From the NCBI GenBank assembly GCA_963682175.1, contig OY821784.1, positions 25,587,621 through 25,651,620 on the forward strand: DNA of 64,000 bases, in the 5' to 3' direction. A model generated the notes under the pieces. That model searched no databases and was not told the DNA's origin. It saw nothing but the letters and a program-made list of their open reading frames with translations. Origin of the DNA: Triglochin maritima (Eukaryota; Streptophyta; Magnoliopsida; Alismatales; Juncaginaceae). A program made the translations under genes and the position numbers. Shown piece by piece: positions 45,307-57,422 of this stretch (the stretch's first letter is position 1; each line of letters begins with the position of its first letter).

Positions 45307-46907
45307 CCCACTTTTGTGGTTCCCATTTGATGTCCTTTGACAAATGAAGATGGGAACTTATTTTTGTACATAGCTATATTAAAAAAAAAGACTCCATAAG
45401 CGAGCATTGATTGTTTTGGGCTCCAACCCTTGAGTATTTAGGCCCCATTTCTTTCACGTATTTGTATCCCTTCTTTAGCATCTCATAGGTTTTGAGAAAA
45501 TTCGGGTTTGTGTCCATCAACATGACCATGAACTTCCCTTTGTACTTCACGTTGGTGAGATCTATTCTTTTTCATGCATAACTCCATGTAGTATCTTGCT
45601 CACATTCATTCAGGACAATGGATGAAGTAGGTGTGGGGGTGTTTTACGTGTGTACATAGTCGAGTCGTTTTCCTTTGATTTTATTTTCTTTTGTGTGCAT
45701 TGTTAGGGTCATGTTAGTGTGTTGCATTTAATATCGATATATCTGCTTGCCATGATTCTTCAGTGACTTGTCTTCTTTTGCTTGCCTATTGCTTCAAAAT
45801 TTTCACATTTCTTTCAAAATATTCATGTTTTTGCGAAAGAAAAGGTTTTGTGGGTTTTGCGTGTGTTTGACATGTGCAAAACCGTTGAGAGGCAAAGTAA
45901 CAAGAAAGCTCCCAAAATTGTCTTCAACTTGATGCATTAGGATATCTAGTACAGTGGCTTTGGGATTTATCTAGTCGTTAGGATGTACCCCAGTTTTCCC
46001 TCTGGGGTGAGTAATCATAGGGTTTCAGTCCTCAAACATTTAAAGAAGTCCACCCTGAACCTAGTGAGTCAATAATTCGTGTCTGTTAATTTAAGAAAGT
46101 TTGTTGTAGTCAAGGACCCTTGAAATCTTGTTGTGAGACATTAAGTGTTGGGGTTTTCGTTCATGTGTAGAAAAAAAAGAGAGTAAGTGTTCTCTCTTCT
46201 CGCACGACTCCTATCACTTGGGAATGGAGGTCTGAGGGGATTTTGTGCCTGGTGCTTTCGAGTCATCTGACTTGGGATGCGCCAACCGAACTCTCGTTAC
46301 ACGGGTGGTAGGGATTGCCCTATGTGGAGATTTGGGGAAATGTGTACGTGATAGTGTAAGTGCTCATGGGCAATGATGCACGAAACCTGACCCTGGGAGA
46401 ATGAAGCTCCAACTAATAAAAAGAAAATGAAAAAATATATAAAAAATGAGAAAAGAAAAAAAAATGGTAATGCTAATAAGAACCTTAATGGAATTTACAC
46501 TTTCTATCACTTGAGCATGTTGAGGTTGTCCATGTCTTTCACTTAATTCCTTATTTAACTTGCACGAATAGTTCATTAGGCTAGGTGTGTGAACTGATTA
46601 CCTTTATATAGTCGGCCCGTAGGATTACCCCGTGTAATGATCGACAAAATATGACCAACGAGTCAAGTGTCTAGATTGAATAATGCATCGTGTTAGGATT
46701 TTGTGGGTATATCCGCTGAAAACCCTCAGGAGACAACACTTCTGTGCTAAGTGCAACTGCTAAGTGCAACTGTAGGATAACGAATGTTGCACGTGCTAAG
46801 TGCAAATGTGATTCCTACGAAAGTGAGTTAGGATTTCTGGTTTCTCGTTTACTTTTCTCTTTCTTTGTTTTGCTCGGGACTAGCAAAAATTTAGGTGTGG
46901 GGGTATT
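45307..46907 (+). mobile_element. 3' UTR and polypurine tract of element B
   Basis: It is collinear in reverse with 55828-57420 of the autonomous element, including the ctggtgctttcgagtcatc and gggattgccc blocks. The polypurine tract aggtgtgggggtatt is at 46893-46907, immediately before the LTR. No open frame of note. Confidence 0.85.
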
Positions 46908-48267
46908 TGATTGACATCATTTCATGCTTATATTTGTATCTTATATCCATTATCTTACACCTAAGAAAAGCTACGTGATGAGTTTTATGTTTGAATTTCA
47001 GAAATAATTAGGTTTGAAGAGATGAAGCATAAAAGGACCCAAGAGCAGGGAAAAAAGACTGAGTTGTGAGACATGGGGACTAAGATGCAAGGGAGAAGGA
47101 CCTGAACGTAAGACCGAAGGACCAAAGAGCAAAACAGAAAACTCCACACCATCATGGGGAGTATTTTGGCAATTCGACTCGGGTCAGAGCTCCAATAAAC
47201 AAAGTATATGCATCAAAGACCAACAAATTCATCCAGAAAAGCCCACAACAAATTCCAGACGGATCCAGACCCGATAGACCACCAATTGGCAGTCTGTTTA
47301 TCTCCGAATCCACTAATCTTTGGTGGGCATGTGTATTAAAGTGTGTTTATTCTATTTTAGGTATTTGTTTAGTCCCATACCAGGGGATTGTCCCGGATTA
47401 CCTTTTTCTATGGCTATAAATAGAACTCTTCACCTTCTATTGTAAACTACCCATTGCTTGGTGACATTCTCTCTAGTAGGAGTAAGACTTGAAGCAAAAC
47501 TCAAGGTGGAGAAGAACGCTACCTTCAATGTGTCATTTTTAATAAAATAATTGTTCTTATTTTTTTTAATCTTGTCTTTTAATTTTTGCATGCTTCTTTA
47601 GTTTTATGTCTTTTAGTTAACATGTTGTTTAGTCTTCTTATAATTAGTTTAAGAATGTCTTGTTTCCTTAGTATAAATATTAGTTTAAACAGGTGTGAGT
47701 AGTCCCATCCCCTTTGGGGGTGGAGTGGATGTGTGTACATGTTATGTAGATGGTATGAATGCTAGATATTATTGTTTGTGAGAGATATTAGTATGCTTGC
47801 TTGAATTAATAAGAACTTTACTTGATGGTTTCTGCCATAGTTAGGTACGTTCCATGCTTGTTATGTTCTTAATAACAACCTTGCATTGCTCATATTAATC
47901 ACCTAGGTTAGTGGTGTAAATGATAGGTCTTGCCATTAGGTACTTATGCATTAACAAACACTAACTAAACTTGAGCTTCTTGTATCCATTCACCACATTT
48001 ATTTCATGTGCACACACACACACTCCACCCCTTAGGGGTTTTCCATTCCTGAGTTTTATCTTTCTTCATTAGTTGCTTAGTTTATTTTGTTTTGTGATTT
48101 CATTTCATCCTTTCTAGTCTACTAGTTTAGATTAGTGTAGTTTAGTGTAATCAATCCTTTATCTCCTTTCTTTCCCACTCGCCTTCGCACAAACCAAAAG
48201 TCGACACACCTCCCTGTGGATCGACCCGTATTTGCCACCGCTTCAACGCGGCCGTGCACTTACGGTT
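46908..48267 (+). mobile_element. 3' LTR of element B, last bases missing
   Basis: It starts TGATTGACATCATTTC. A single palindrome-like gaccaccaattggcagtc is at 47277-47294 and the TATA box at 47415-47423. Homology to the 5' LTR ends at cacttacggtt (48267). Confidence 0.9.
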
Positions 48268-48489
48268 GAGCTCCCATACAACTAACATACCATTTACCAA
48301 CACCAAAACGAAAATTTGGTGGAAAAATAGCTCACCAGGCCGCAAATGAGCGGTCTCAAACCGCTACCTGATGGTCTTTATGTCTTCAAATACTCCTAAA
48401 TTTGTCCTGCTTCTTGCCAAGTGAATTTTAAACGTCCTGAAATACAACAAACTAAAAAAAGATCAAATCCACTTGAATCGTCCAAAACT
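48268..48489 (-). mobile_element. Gypsy 5' leader fragment with primer site deleted
   Basis: In reverse orientation it matches the leader just downstream of the primer site, including a degenerate paired palindrome (about 48333-48372, 3-nt spacer). Compared with 51457-51623, about 37 nt holding the primer site are missing between tcgtcc and aaaact. Confidence 0.75.
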
Positions 48490-51456
48490 TGATTGAATCA
48501 GTTAAAATACCGCAAGTGCATGACTGCGTTGAAGCGGTGGCAAGTAGGGGTCAGTCCACAGGGAGTGTGTGCGAGTCAGATTCACGATATTCGAGTGGGA
48601 AAATAAGAGAATATTAAGGTCGAAATTACAATACAATGTGAATGACATCAGAATACACACAATAAAACTAACCCCTTAGGGGGGTAGAGAAAGAAAGTGG
48701 AAGTAAAAATATGTGTAGTGTGTGTGTTTAATTGTTCTCATCACAACATGTCATACATGAAATCCATAAACCAAATCCTACTTTGCCTCCACATGAAATA
48801 AGATAAAACATTATCATTAAAGCATACAAGACAATAATTGAAATAAGGCTAATGTGCACACATGTAAAATGACCACATCCAACTTTGTCTCCACATGAAA
48901 TAAGATTTAACATAATCATTAAAACTTACAAAACAATAATTAGGATGAGGCCAACATGAGCACATGCATGCACATGTCATGTTTCCTTCTTCCACTCCAT
49001 CATTATCCTCACATCATCATTCCCGATAAAATAGGCCCAATAATCTAAGCATGTGCTAAGCTTCACTCAAGAGCATTAACACATCAAAGATAATAGTGAA
49101 AATCTCATTAGATGGTTAAGGAACTCATGTGAGGTTCAAAGGTAGGATTAAGACACACTAATACATCACATAATCACAACTCCTTCTCCATCCCCAATGG
49201 GGATTGACTACTCTCTCTTCATCTCTAAACTAAAGAAAACATAAAACAACCCAAAAACGTAATGCGGAATTCAGAAAACTAAATGAAGGAAAACAAGCAC
49301 AAAGTAAACGACATCAGAGAAATGACATCAAAATAAAGAACAAGAATAAAGTATATTAAAATGAAAGCTTACAAAGCTTCCTTCTCTTCTCCTCCTCTAC
49401 ACTACTGATTGATATGTTTTAATTAACCGCAAGTGCACGACCTTGTTGAAGCGGTGGAAAATACGGGTCGATCCACAGGGAGGTGTGTCGACTCAGGTTT
49501 GTTCAAAGGCGAGTGGGAAAGAAAGGGGAAAGGATTGATTAAACTAAACTATACTAAACTAAACTAGTATACTAGAAAGGAGGAAATGAAATCATTAAAT
49601 AAACTAAACTAAGCAACTAGTAAAAGAAGATAGAAATCAGGAATCGAAAACCCCTAAGGGGTGGAGTGTGTTTGTGCACATGAAATAAGTGTGGTGAATG
49701 CATACAATAAGCTCAAGTGTAGTTAGTGTTTGTTAATGCATAAGAAGTACCTAATGGCAAGACCTATCATTTAAAGCACTAACCTAGGTGATTAATATGA
49801 GCATGACAAGTTTGTTATTAAAAACATAACAAGCATGGAATGTACCTAAACATTATGGAAGAAACCATCAAGTAAAAGTTCTTATTAATTCAAAAAAGCA
49901 TACTAACATCTCTCACAAACAACAATGTCTAGCATTCATTCCATCTACATAACATGTATAAACATCTCCTCCACCCCCAAAGGGGATGGAACTACTCACT
50001 AATCATTACACTACAACATATATTAAAGTGAAACATTCTACTTAAATGAAATTAACCTAAGCAAGCAAGAAATATTAAAGAAGCTAAAAGGAAAGGAAAG
50101 TAAAACTAGAGAAGCATGCAAAAATTAAAAGGCAAGATTAAAAGAAACTAAGAACATTTATTTTATTAAAATGACTCACATTGAAGGTAGCACTCTTCTC
50201 CAACTTGCGTTTTTCTTCAAGGTTACTCCAAGTAGAGACAATTCCACCAAGCAATGGGTGATTACAATAGAAGGTGAAGAGTTCTATTTATAGCCATAGA
50301 AAAAGGTAATCTGGGACAATCGTCCGGTATGGGACTAAACAAATACCAAAAATAGACTAAACACACTCTAATACACCACCAAAATAAATATTAGCGGATC
50401 CGGAGCAACTCGGACCGCCAATCAGCGGTCTACAGGGTTTGGATCTGTCTAAGTTTTCTTTTGGGCTTTTCTGGATGGATTTGTTGGTCTTTGATGCATC
50501 TACTTCGCTTGTTGGAGCTCCGACCCGAATAGAATTGCAAAAATACTCCCCATGATGGTGTGGAGTATTCTTGTTTGCTCATTGGTCCTTCTATCTTGCA
50601 TTCAGGTCCTTCGATCTTGCATCTTAGTCCTTGTGTCTCTCAACTCAGTCATTTTTCCTACTTTTAGGTCCTTTCATGCCTCTTCTCTTCAAACCAATTT
50701 ATTTCTGAAATTCAAACATAAAGCTCATTACGTAGCATTGTTTAGGTGAAAGATAATGGATATAAGATACAAATGTATGCATGAAATGATGTCAATCAAC
50801 TACTAAACAAGAAATAAAACCTACTCTACTAAACAAGAAAGAAAACTAACCTAAGGAGGAGAGCGAGGAAGAAGAAGAAAGGAGGCATTACAAGTATATT
50901 TATAGGAGTTGAGAAGGTTTAGATGGATCTGAGCATAATCGGACGGTAGTAAATCATATCTGGAGCTTCTGGAATGCTCTGACCTGACAACCCGACCCAC
51001 GGCCAAAATTTAAGAGCCAAACTCTTAACAGGATCTGCCACTGGCGGATCAATTTTCTTACTATACTCCAAACATGAACAACAATTTTAACTTACATAAT
51101 AAACACGTGGGGGTACGCCCAGAGCTGTTGGTTCGATCCTGTTTGGTTTTAATTATCGAATTACTCCTCAGGTTCAGGAGATTCTGGACTTTTGCAACCA
51201 ATATTTTTTTACAGTTAAGACCCTCCGGGTTTTCACTTGGGTCCTTCCTGAGTTACAATTCAGTCATTGGGCATTACAAACATGTCCAGATCCTTCCAAA
51301 TCAACCCATTCTTCTTGCGTTTTGGTCATTTTCTCTTCCTTCCGCTTCTTTACTTCCTAAGCCCTGAATGTATTAAATAAACACTCGAGTAGCACAAATA
51401 TGGGGTAAAATAAAGGATATATGGCATGAATGCAATGTATGATATGCTACTAATCA
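48490..51456 (-). mobile_element. Gypsy LTR (U3 type b, U5 type c) with a nested solo LTR
   Basis: It starts tgattgaatcag then ccgcaagtgcatgac and ends gatatgctactaatca. The solo LTR at 49406-50798 interrupts it. Without that insert and one copy of its duplication it is about 1.57 kb. The U5 half carries the type c blocks shared with the autonomous element's LTR, while the U3 half is type b. Confidence 0.85.
49406..50798 (-). mobile_element. Solo gypsy LTR (type a) with perfect target duplication
   Basis: It starts tgattgatatgttttaatt and ends gatgtcaatca, flanked by actac on both sides (49401-49405 and 50799-50803). It is 1393 bp. A single palindrome, gaccgccaatcagcggtc, is at 50413-50430, and the inverted TATA segment is near 50283. 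Confidence 0.93.
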
Positions 51457-51623
51457 CTACCTGACAGTCTTTGTATCTTCAAATGCTCCTAAATTTGTTC
51501 TGCTTCTTCCTAGTGAACTTTAAACATCCTGAAATACAACAAACTAAAAAAATATCAAATCCACTCGAATCATCCAATCCAAAGTTTGGACATAGCACCT
51601 CCCCAGCAACGACACCAAAAACT
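51457..51623 (-). mobile_element. Gypsy 5' leader start and primer-binding site
   Basis: It repeats the 48353-48489 leader segment but keeps the primer site, seen in reverse as tccccagcaacgacacca (51600-51617). That site lies 6 nt from the LTR that starts at 51624. Confidence 0.8.
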
Positions 51624-51955
51624 TGTTTCGATTAAAGTTTAAACCACAAGTGCACGACTGCAGTGAAGCGGTGACAAGTACGGCTCGAATCCATAAGGAG
51701 GTGTGTCAACCCTGGTTCTTCATAACTCAAGTAGTGAATTAGGACAGAAGCGGTTTGATTACACTACACCAAGCTACACTAAACTAGGCTAGACTAAACT
51801 AGCAACTAACAAATAGGAAAGATGAAAGCACAAAATTAAGTAAAACTAAACTAAGTAACTAACAAACAACAAAGTTGAAATTCAGTAAGGAAAAGCCTTA
51901 AGAGGTGGAGTGTGTGTACACATGTAATAAGGTGGTGACGAATGCATTCAATAAG
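51624..51955 (-). mobile_element. Gypsy LTR fragment (U5 end)
   Basis: It starts tgtttcgattaaag followed by accacaagtgcacgac and runs through the ctaaactag-rich and cctt(a)agaggtggagtg blocks typical of the U5 side. It then changes into unassigned sequence (51956-52132), where no family is recognised. Confidence 0.75.
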
Positions 51956-52132
51956 CCTTCATTGATTTGAATAGAGTGTCAATCTACAAATACCTTTTCT
52001 AATTATTGTTTTCATTATCCACTCAAACAATATCCTTCGCATGACTAATTTTGTCTGCGAAAACCCAATTTGCATCTTAGTTATTCCTTTCAAGTACGAC
52101 TGGATTTCAAAGTGGGAGATCATCTCAATGTT

Positions 52133-52999
52133 TTGATTAAGCTTAAACCGCAAGTGCACGACCGAGATGAAGGGGAGGCAAGTACGGGTCAAGCGCACAA
52201 GGAGGTGTGTCAACTCTGGTTCTTCAGAAATCAAGTGGCAAATGAGAGGAGTTTTGATTACACTAAACTAGTAACTAAAAAAATAAGAAAGATAATAACT
52301 GAAGATTATCTAAAAATAAACTAAACAACTAACAAAGCTAGAAGAAATTCAGAAAGGAAAACCCCTAAGCAGTGGACTATGTGTACATATGTAATAAGGT
52401 GGTAAAGAATGCATTCGATATGACACAAGTATAGAATGTGTTTTCGTGCATAGGAAGTGTCTAATGGTTGTGGCAAAACCTATCAATCCAATCACTAACC
52501 TAGTTTATTAACATGAGCATAAACAAGTTGGTTATTAAGAACCTAAACAAGCATGAGAAGTGTCTAAAAGTTGTGGTAAAACCCATCAAGTTATGTATTC
52601 TTATTTCAACAAACAAGCATACATTCACATTCATAACATATTGCATAAGATAACATTCATTCCCAATCTTTATTACATGTATAAACATCATCTCCACCCC
52701 AAAAGGGGTATGAAACTACTCACTACACATTAAGCTAACAATTATAGTAAGAAAGAAGAGCATTCTAACGAATTATACTACGATTAAGAAAACGAAACTA
52801 AGCTAAACATTCAAGCATTAAAAGAGACAACATGAAGATAAAACTAGAAGAAATTATTTTATTAATGACTCACATTACAAGCATATCCCACTTGATTTTT
52901 GCTCTAAAGGCTTACTATAAGTAGAGAGAATGATCACCAAGCAGTAGGTATGTTACAAATGAGGAAGAAGAGTTCTATTTATAGACATGTAAAAGGTAA
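52133..52999 (-). mobile_element. Gypsy LTR fragment (U5 type d)
   Basis: It starts tgattaagcttaaaccgc and runs through the U5 type d blocks (gcataggaagtgtctaa, ggcaaaacctatcaatc) to the inverted TATA segment near 52976. It is interrupted there by a plus-strand LTR. The flank ggtaa (52995-52999) is the presumed target duplication; the other copy would lie beyond the window. Confidence 0.8.
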
Positions 53000-53625
53000 T
53001 GATTGACATCATTTCATGCATTCATTTGTGTCTTATATCTATTATCTTGAACCTAAACAATACTACGTAACGAGTTTTATGTTTAAGTTTCAGGAATAAC
53101 AGGTTTGAGAAGAAGAGACTAAAAAAGGACATAAAAGCAAAAAAAGGACTAAGTTGCAAGACTTATGGACTGAGGTGCAAGAGAGAAGGACCCAGATGTA
53201 AAACAAAAAGTACTAATGAGGAAACAAAAAAGCTCCACACCATTATGAGGAGTATTGTGGCAATTACATTTGGGACCAAACATCAACAACCAAATCGGGT
53301 TCATCAAACATCAAGAAATGAGGGCCGAAAGGAACCACCGAAGTCCAGACTCAATCCAAATTGGTTCAAATATTTTATGTTTGAGTTGGGTTGTGTATTA
53401 TGTTGTTTTATGTCTATTTATAGTATGTGTTAGTCCCATACCGGGGGATTGTCCCCGGTTACCTCTTTTCATGCCTATTAATAGAACTCTTCCTCCTCAT
53501 TTGTATTTACCCATTGCTTGGTGGCATTCTCTCTACTTGGTGTAAGCCTTGGAGTAAAAACTCAAGGTGGAGAAAAATGCTACTACTAATATGAGTCATT
53601 AAATAAAATAATTTTTTATTGTTTT
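53000..53625 (+). mobile_element. Gypsy LTR fragment (U3 type a), plus strand
   Basis: It starts TGATTGACATCATTTC and runs past the palindrome ccgggggattgtccccgg (53441-53458) to aataaaataatttttta near 53612. It is interrupted at 53626 by a minus-strand LTR start (tgttgaacgttttaatt). No 18-bp palindrome is seen in this copy. Confidence 0.8.
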
Positions 53626-54283
53626 TGTTGAACGTTTTAATTAAACCGCAAGTGCACGGCCGCGATGAAGCGGTGGCAAGTACGGGTCATTCTCAGGAAA
53701 GTGAGCAGCCTCTTGTTTATCAGAAATCAAGTGGCAAAAATTGGGGGAGAAAGATTGATTATGCTACTCTACACTAAACTACGCTAAGAAGTATGAAATG
53801 CGAACGAAAGAAACAAACAATGAAATGACAACTAAGCTAAGAACAAAAGAAGAATGCTGGAATACAGAAATGGGAAAATCCCTAAGTGGTGGAGTGAGTG
53901 CACACAAGCAAAGAGGTGGGTGTTGAACACATTCTTTAAGCACAAATAAAGGTGGTGTTATCATGCATAGGAAGTGTCTAAATGTTGTGGCAAAACCTAT
54001 CAATCTATTCACCAACTTAGTTGATTAACATTTACATATGCAAGATGTTTATTTCAGAACCTAAACAAGCATGAGAGGTGTCTAATCATTTTGGCAAAAC
54101 TCATCAAGTTATAAATTCTATCCTAAACAAGCAAGCATACATTCATGTTTTATCAACACATTGGAAATAAAGCATTCAATCCATTCTCATTTGCATGTAT
54201 GTACATCTACTCCACCCCCCAAAGGGGATGGAACTACTCACTAAACATTACACTAATTACTAAACTAAACAAAGAAAGCATAT
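53626..54283 (-). mobile_element. Gypsy LTR fragment (U5 type d), minus strand
   Basis: It is closely collinear with the first half of the solo LTR at 17489-18866 and is cut at 54283 by the autonomous element. Its continuation should lie beyond position 64000. Confidence 0.8.
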
Positions 54284-55291
54284 TGATTGATCGTTTTATA
54301 TTTCTACCGCAAGTGCACGGCCGCGTTGAAGCGGTGGCAAATACGGGTCGTCCACTGGGAGGTGTGTCGACACTTGGTTCGTGCGAAGGCAAGGGGTAAA
54401 GAAAGGAGAAAAGGATTGGTTACACTAAACTACACTACAATGCTAATGGAAATGAAAGATAAGCAATAAAAACTAAACCCCAAAGGGGGTAGAGAAATAA
54501 TGTGAACATAAAGAAGTGTGTGTGTGTGTTCATTAAACTCCTCACAACATGTAGTGCATGAAATCATAAAACTACATCCAACTTTGCCTCTACATGAATT
54601 AAGATAAGACTACATCATTAAAACATACAAGACAATAATTGGAATGAAGCTACATGAACTCAAGTATAAAGACTATACCCTACTATGCCTCTACATGAAT
54701 TAAGATTTCACTACATCATTAAAACATACAAGACATTAGCTAAGGTAAAGGCAACAAGAGCACATACATTACAAATTGTGTTTCCAATATTAACTTCATC
54801 CATATCCTAACCTTATCATTCCCCATAAAATAGGTCCACTAATCAAAGCATAAGCTAAGCTTCATTCAAGAGCATTAGCATATCAAAGATAAGAGTGGAG
54901 ACCCATTAGATGGTTATGGAAATCATATAAAGCTCAATGGATAAAAATAACACACACTTAATACACTACATAATTATATCACATATTTCTCCACCCCCCA
55001 AATGGGGATGGAACTACTCACTACTCATTACACTACTGATTAGACTAAGTAAAGAAAACATTTAACTAAGATACTAAAATTACTAAACAAGAAATTGAAC
55101 AAAGTAAAGCAACCCACACAAAACAAACAACATAACAAAACAAGATTAAAAGAAACAAATAAACTTTTATTAACAATGACTCACATTGAAGGTAGCATCC
55201 TTCTCCACCTTGAGTTATTGCTTCAAGGCTCACTCCTTAGTAGAGAGAATGCCACCAAACAATGGTTAATTACAATGGAAGGTGAAGAGTT

Positions 55292-55300
55292 CTATTTATA
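55292..55300 (-). promoter_or_regulatory. TATA box of the autonomous element LTR
   Basis: ctatttata on the plus strand is tataaatag on the coding strand, in the same position relative to the palindromes as in elements A and B. Confidence 0.7.
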
Positions 55301-55318
55301 AGCATGGAAAAAGCTAAT

Positions 55319-55334
55319 CGGGGACAATCCCCCG
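55319..55334. promoter_or_regulatory. Second palindrome next to the TATA box
   Basis: cggggacaatcccccg lies about 20 bp upstream of the TATA box in the direction of transcription. Equivalent imperfect palindromes occur at 20831-20846 and 53441-53458, and in weaker form near 28235, 41770 and 47390. Confidence 0.65.
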
Positions 55335-55420
55335 ATGTGGGACTAAACCAATACCAAAAATAGCCTAAACGAACATTAATACAAGTCCAGGAGAAATTTC
55401 GACGGATCCTGAGCAATATG

Positions 55421-55459
55421 GACCGCCAATTAGCGGTCCAAGACCGCCAATTGGCGGTC
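55421..55459. promoter_or_regulatory. Paired 18-bp palindrome in the autonomous LTR
   Basis: gaccgccaattagcggtc and gaccgccaattggcggtc are separated by 3 nt. The second is a perfect 18-bp palindrome. Confidence 0.75.
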
Positions 55460-55827
55460 CAAAATTGTCGGATCGTGTTGGAATTTGTTGTGGGCTTTTC
55501 GTTCTGGTATTGTTGGTCTTTGATGCGGTTACTTGACTTGTTGGAGCTCCGACCCGACTCGAATTGCCAAAATACTCCCCATGATGGTGTGGAGTTTCCT
55601 GGTTTGCTCTTAGGTCCTTCTGTCTTACGATCAGGTCCTTCTGTCTTGCATCTTGGTCCCTAGGTCTCACAATTAAGTCCTTTTTCCTACTTTTGGGTCC
55701 TTTCATGGCTCTTCTCTTCAAACCTCTTTATTTCTGAAAACTAAACATAAAACTCGTCACGTAGCATTGCTTAGGTGTAAGATAATGGATATAAGATACA
55801 AATATAAGCATGAAATGATGTCAATCA

Positions 55828-57360
55828 AATACCCCCACACCTAAGTTTTTGCTAGTCCCGAGCAAAACAAAGAAAGGAAAAAGCATACGAAAAACAAGAA
55901 ATCCTAACTCACTTTCGTAGGAATCACGGTTGCACTTAGCACGTGCAACAAGCCGTTAAACCTCCTTGTCGCCAAGGAGGAGGAGTGTTGTCTCCTGAGG
56001 GTTTTCAGCGGATATACCCACAAAATCCGAACAAGATGCATTATTCAATCTAGACCTCGACTCGTTGGAAATATTTTGTCGATCAATGGACGCGGTAATG
56101 CTACGGGTCGACTCTATATATGTAATCAGTCCACACACCTAGCCTAATGAGTTATTCGTGAGAGTTAACTAAGGAATTAAGTGAAAGACATGGGCAACCT
56201 TAACTTCTGCATGTGAAACAAAGTGTAAAGTCCATTTTGGTTTTTATTTGACTCTTTTTTTTTCTTTTCTTTTTTTTTCTTTTCTTTTTCTGTTCTTTCT
56301 CTTTTGAGCATTTATTGGTTGGTGTTTGTTTCTCCCAGGGTCAGGTTTCGTGCATCATTGCCTATGAGGACTTACACTATCACGTACACCTTCCCCCAAA
56401 TCTCCACATAGGGCGATCCCTACCACCCGTGTAACGGGAGTTCGGTCGGTGCATCCCAAGTCAGATGACTCGAAAGCACCAGGCACAAAGTCCCCTCAGA
56501 CCTACTTTCCCGAGTGATAGGAGCCGTGCGAGAAGAGAGAACACCACTTATTCATTCATTTATCTACATGGGAACCAAAACCCCTACACTTAAGTTTCAC
56601 AAAAAGATATTAAGGGCCCTTGACTACAACAAACTTCCTAAATTAACAAACACGAATTATTTGACTCACTAGGTTCAGGGTGGACTTCTTTAAATGTTTG
56701 AGCACTGAAACCCACTGATTACTCACCCCCAAGGGAAAACTGGGGTGCATCCTAACGACTCGATAAATCCTCAAGCCACGTACTAGATATCCTAATGCAT
56801 CAAGTTCAAGACAATTTTGGGAGCTTTCTTTTTACTTTGCCTCTCAACGGTTTTGCACATGCTAAACACACGCAAAACCCACAAAACATTTTCTTTCGAA
56901 AACACATGAAGATTTTGAAAGAAATGTGAAAATTTTGAAGCACTAGGCAAGCAAAAGAAGACAAGTCACCCAAGGATCATGGCAAGCAGATATATCGATA
57001 TAAAATGCAGCACACTATCATGACCCTAACAATGCAAACAAAAGAAAACAAAATCAAAGGAAAAAGACTCAACTATGTACACACGTAAAACACCCCCCCA
57101 CACCTACTTCATGCATTGTCCTCAATGAATGCAAGCAAGATACTACATGGATGCATGCATGAAACAGAAGAGATCTCACCAACGTGAAGTACACAAGGAA
57201 GTTCATGGCTATGTTGATGGACACAACCCAACTTCCCTCAAAACCTGTGAGATGCTAAAGAAGGGATACAAATACGTGAAAGAAATGGGGCCCAAATACT
57301 CAAGGGTTGGGGCCCACAACAATCGATGCTCACTGAAGGAGTCTTCTTTTTTTTTTCTTT

Positions 57361-57391
<31 letters not shown>

Positions 57392-57422
57392 TAACTATGT
57401 ACAAACATGAAAGCTCAACCAC
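55828..57422 (-). mobile_element. Polypurine tract and 3' UTR of the autonomous element
   Basis: The tract is seen in reverse as aatacccccacacct (55828-55842). The 3' UTR has no env-like frame. It includes T-rich tracts (about 56255-56300 and 57344-57391) which on the coding strand are A-rich. The segment nearest pol is also the one retained in the non-autonomous elements. Confidence 0.85.

Larger units (their letters stand above)
41293..48267 (+). mobile_element. Non-autonomous gypsy element B with two LTRs
   Basis: It has 5' LTR, primer site, leader, broken gag-derived frame, 3' UTR, polypurine tract and 3' LTR in order, about 7.0 kb in all. The LTRs appear closely similar by eye. The 3' LTR lacks its last roughly 25 bp, and different sequence starts at 48268, so no target duplication can be verified (left flank atatg). 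No enzyme domains are present. Confidence 0.9.
54284..55827 (-). mobile_element. 3' LTR of the autonomous element
   Basis: It is 1544 bp, tgattgatcgttttata to gatgtcaatca. The paired palindrome lies at 55421-55438 and 55442-55459, the second palindrome cggggacaatcccccg at 55319-55334, and the inverted TATA box at 55292-55300. Its U3 half matches type a LTRs, while its U5 half matches type c (19871-20700, 48672-49200). Confidence 0.92.

Noticed and set aside
57344..57391. Long T-rich tract read as an integrated poly(A) tail of a processed transcript
   Set aside because: It lies inside the 3' UTR of the autonomous element and a shorter version occurs at the same place in element D, so it is an element feature and not a retrocopy end.
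55828..57422. Possible env-like ORF between pol and the 3' LTR, as in Athila
   Set aside because: No frame of useful length, signal peptide or transmembrane segment is present; the region is untranslated and T-rich.
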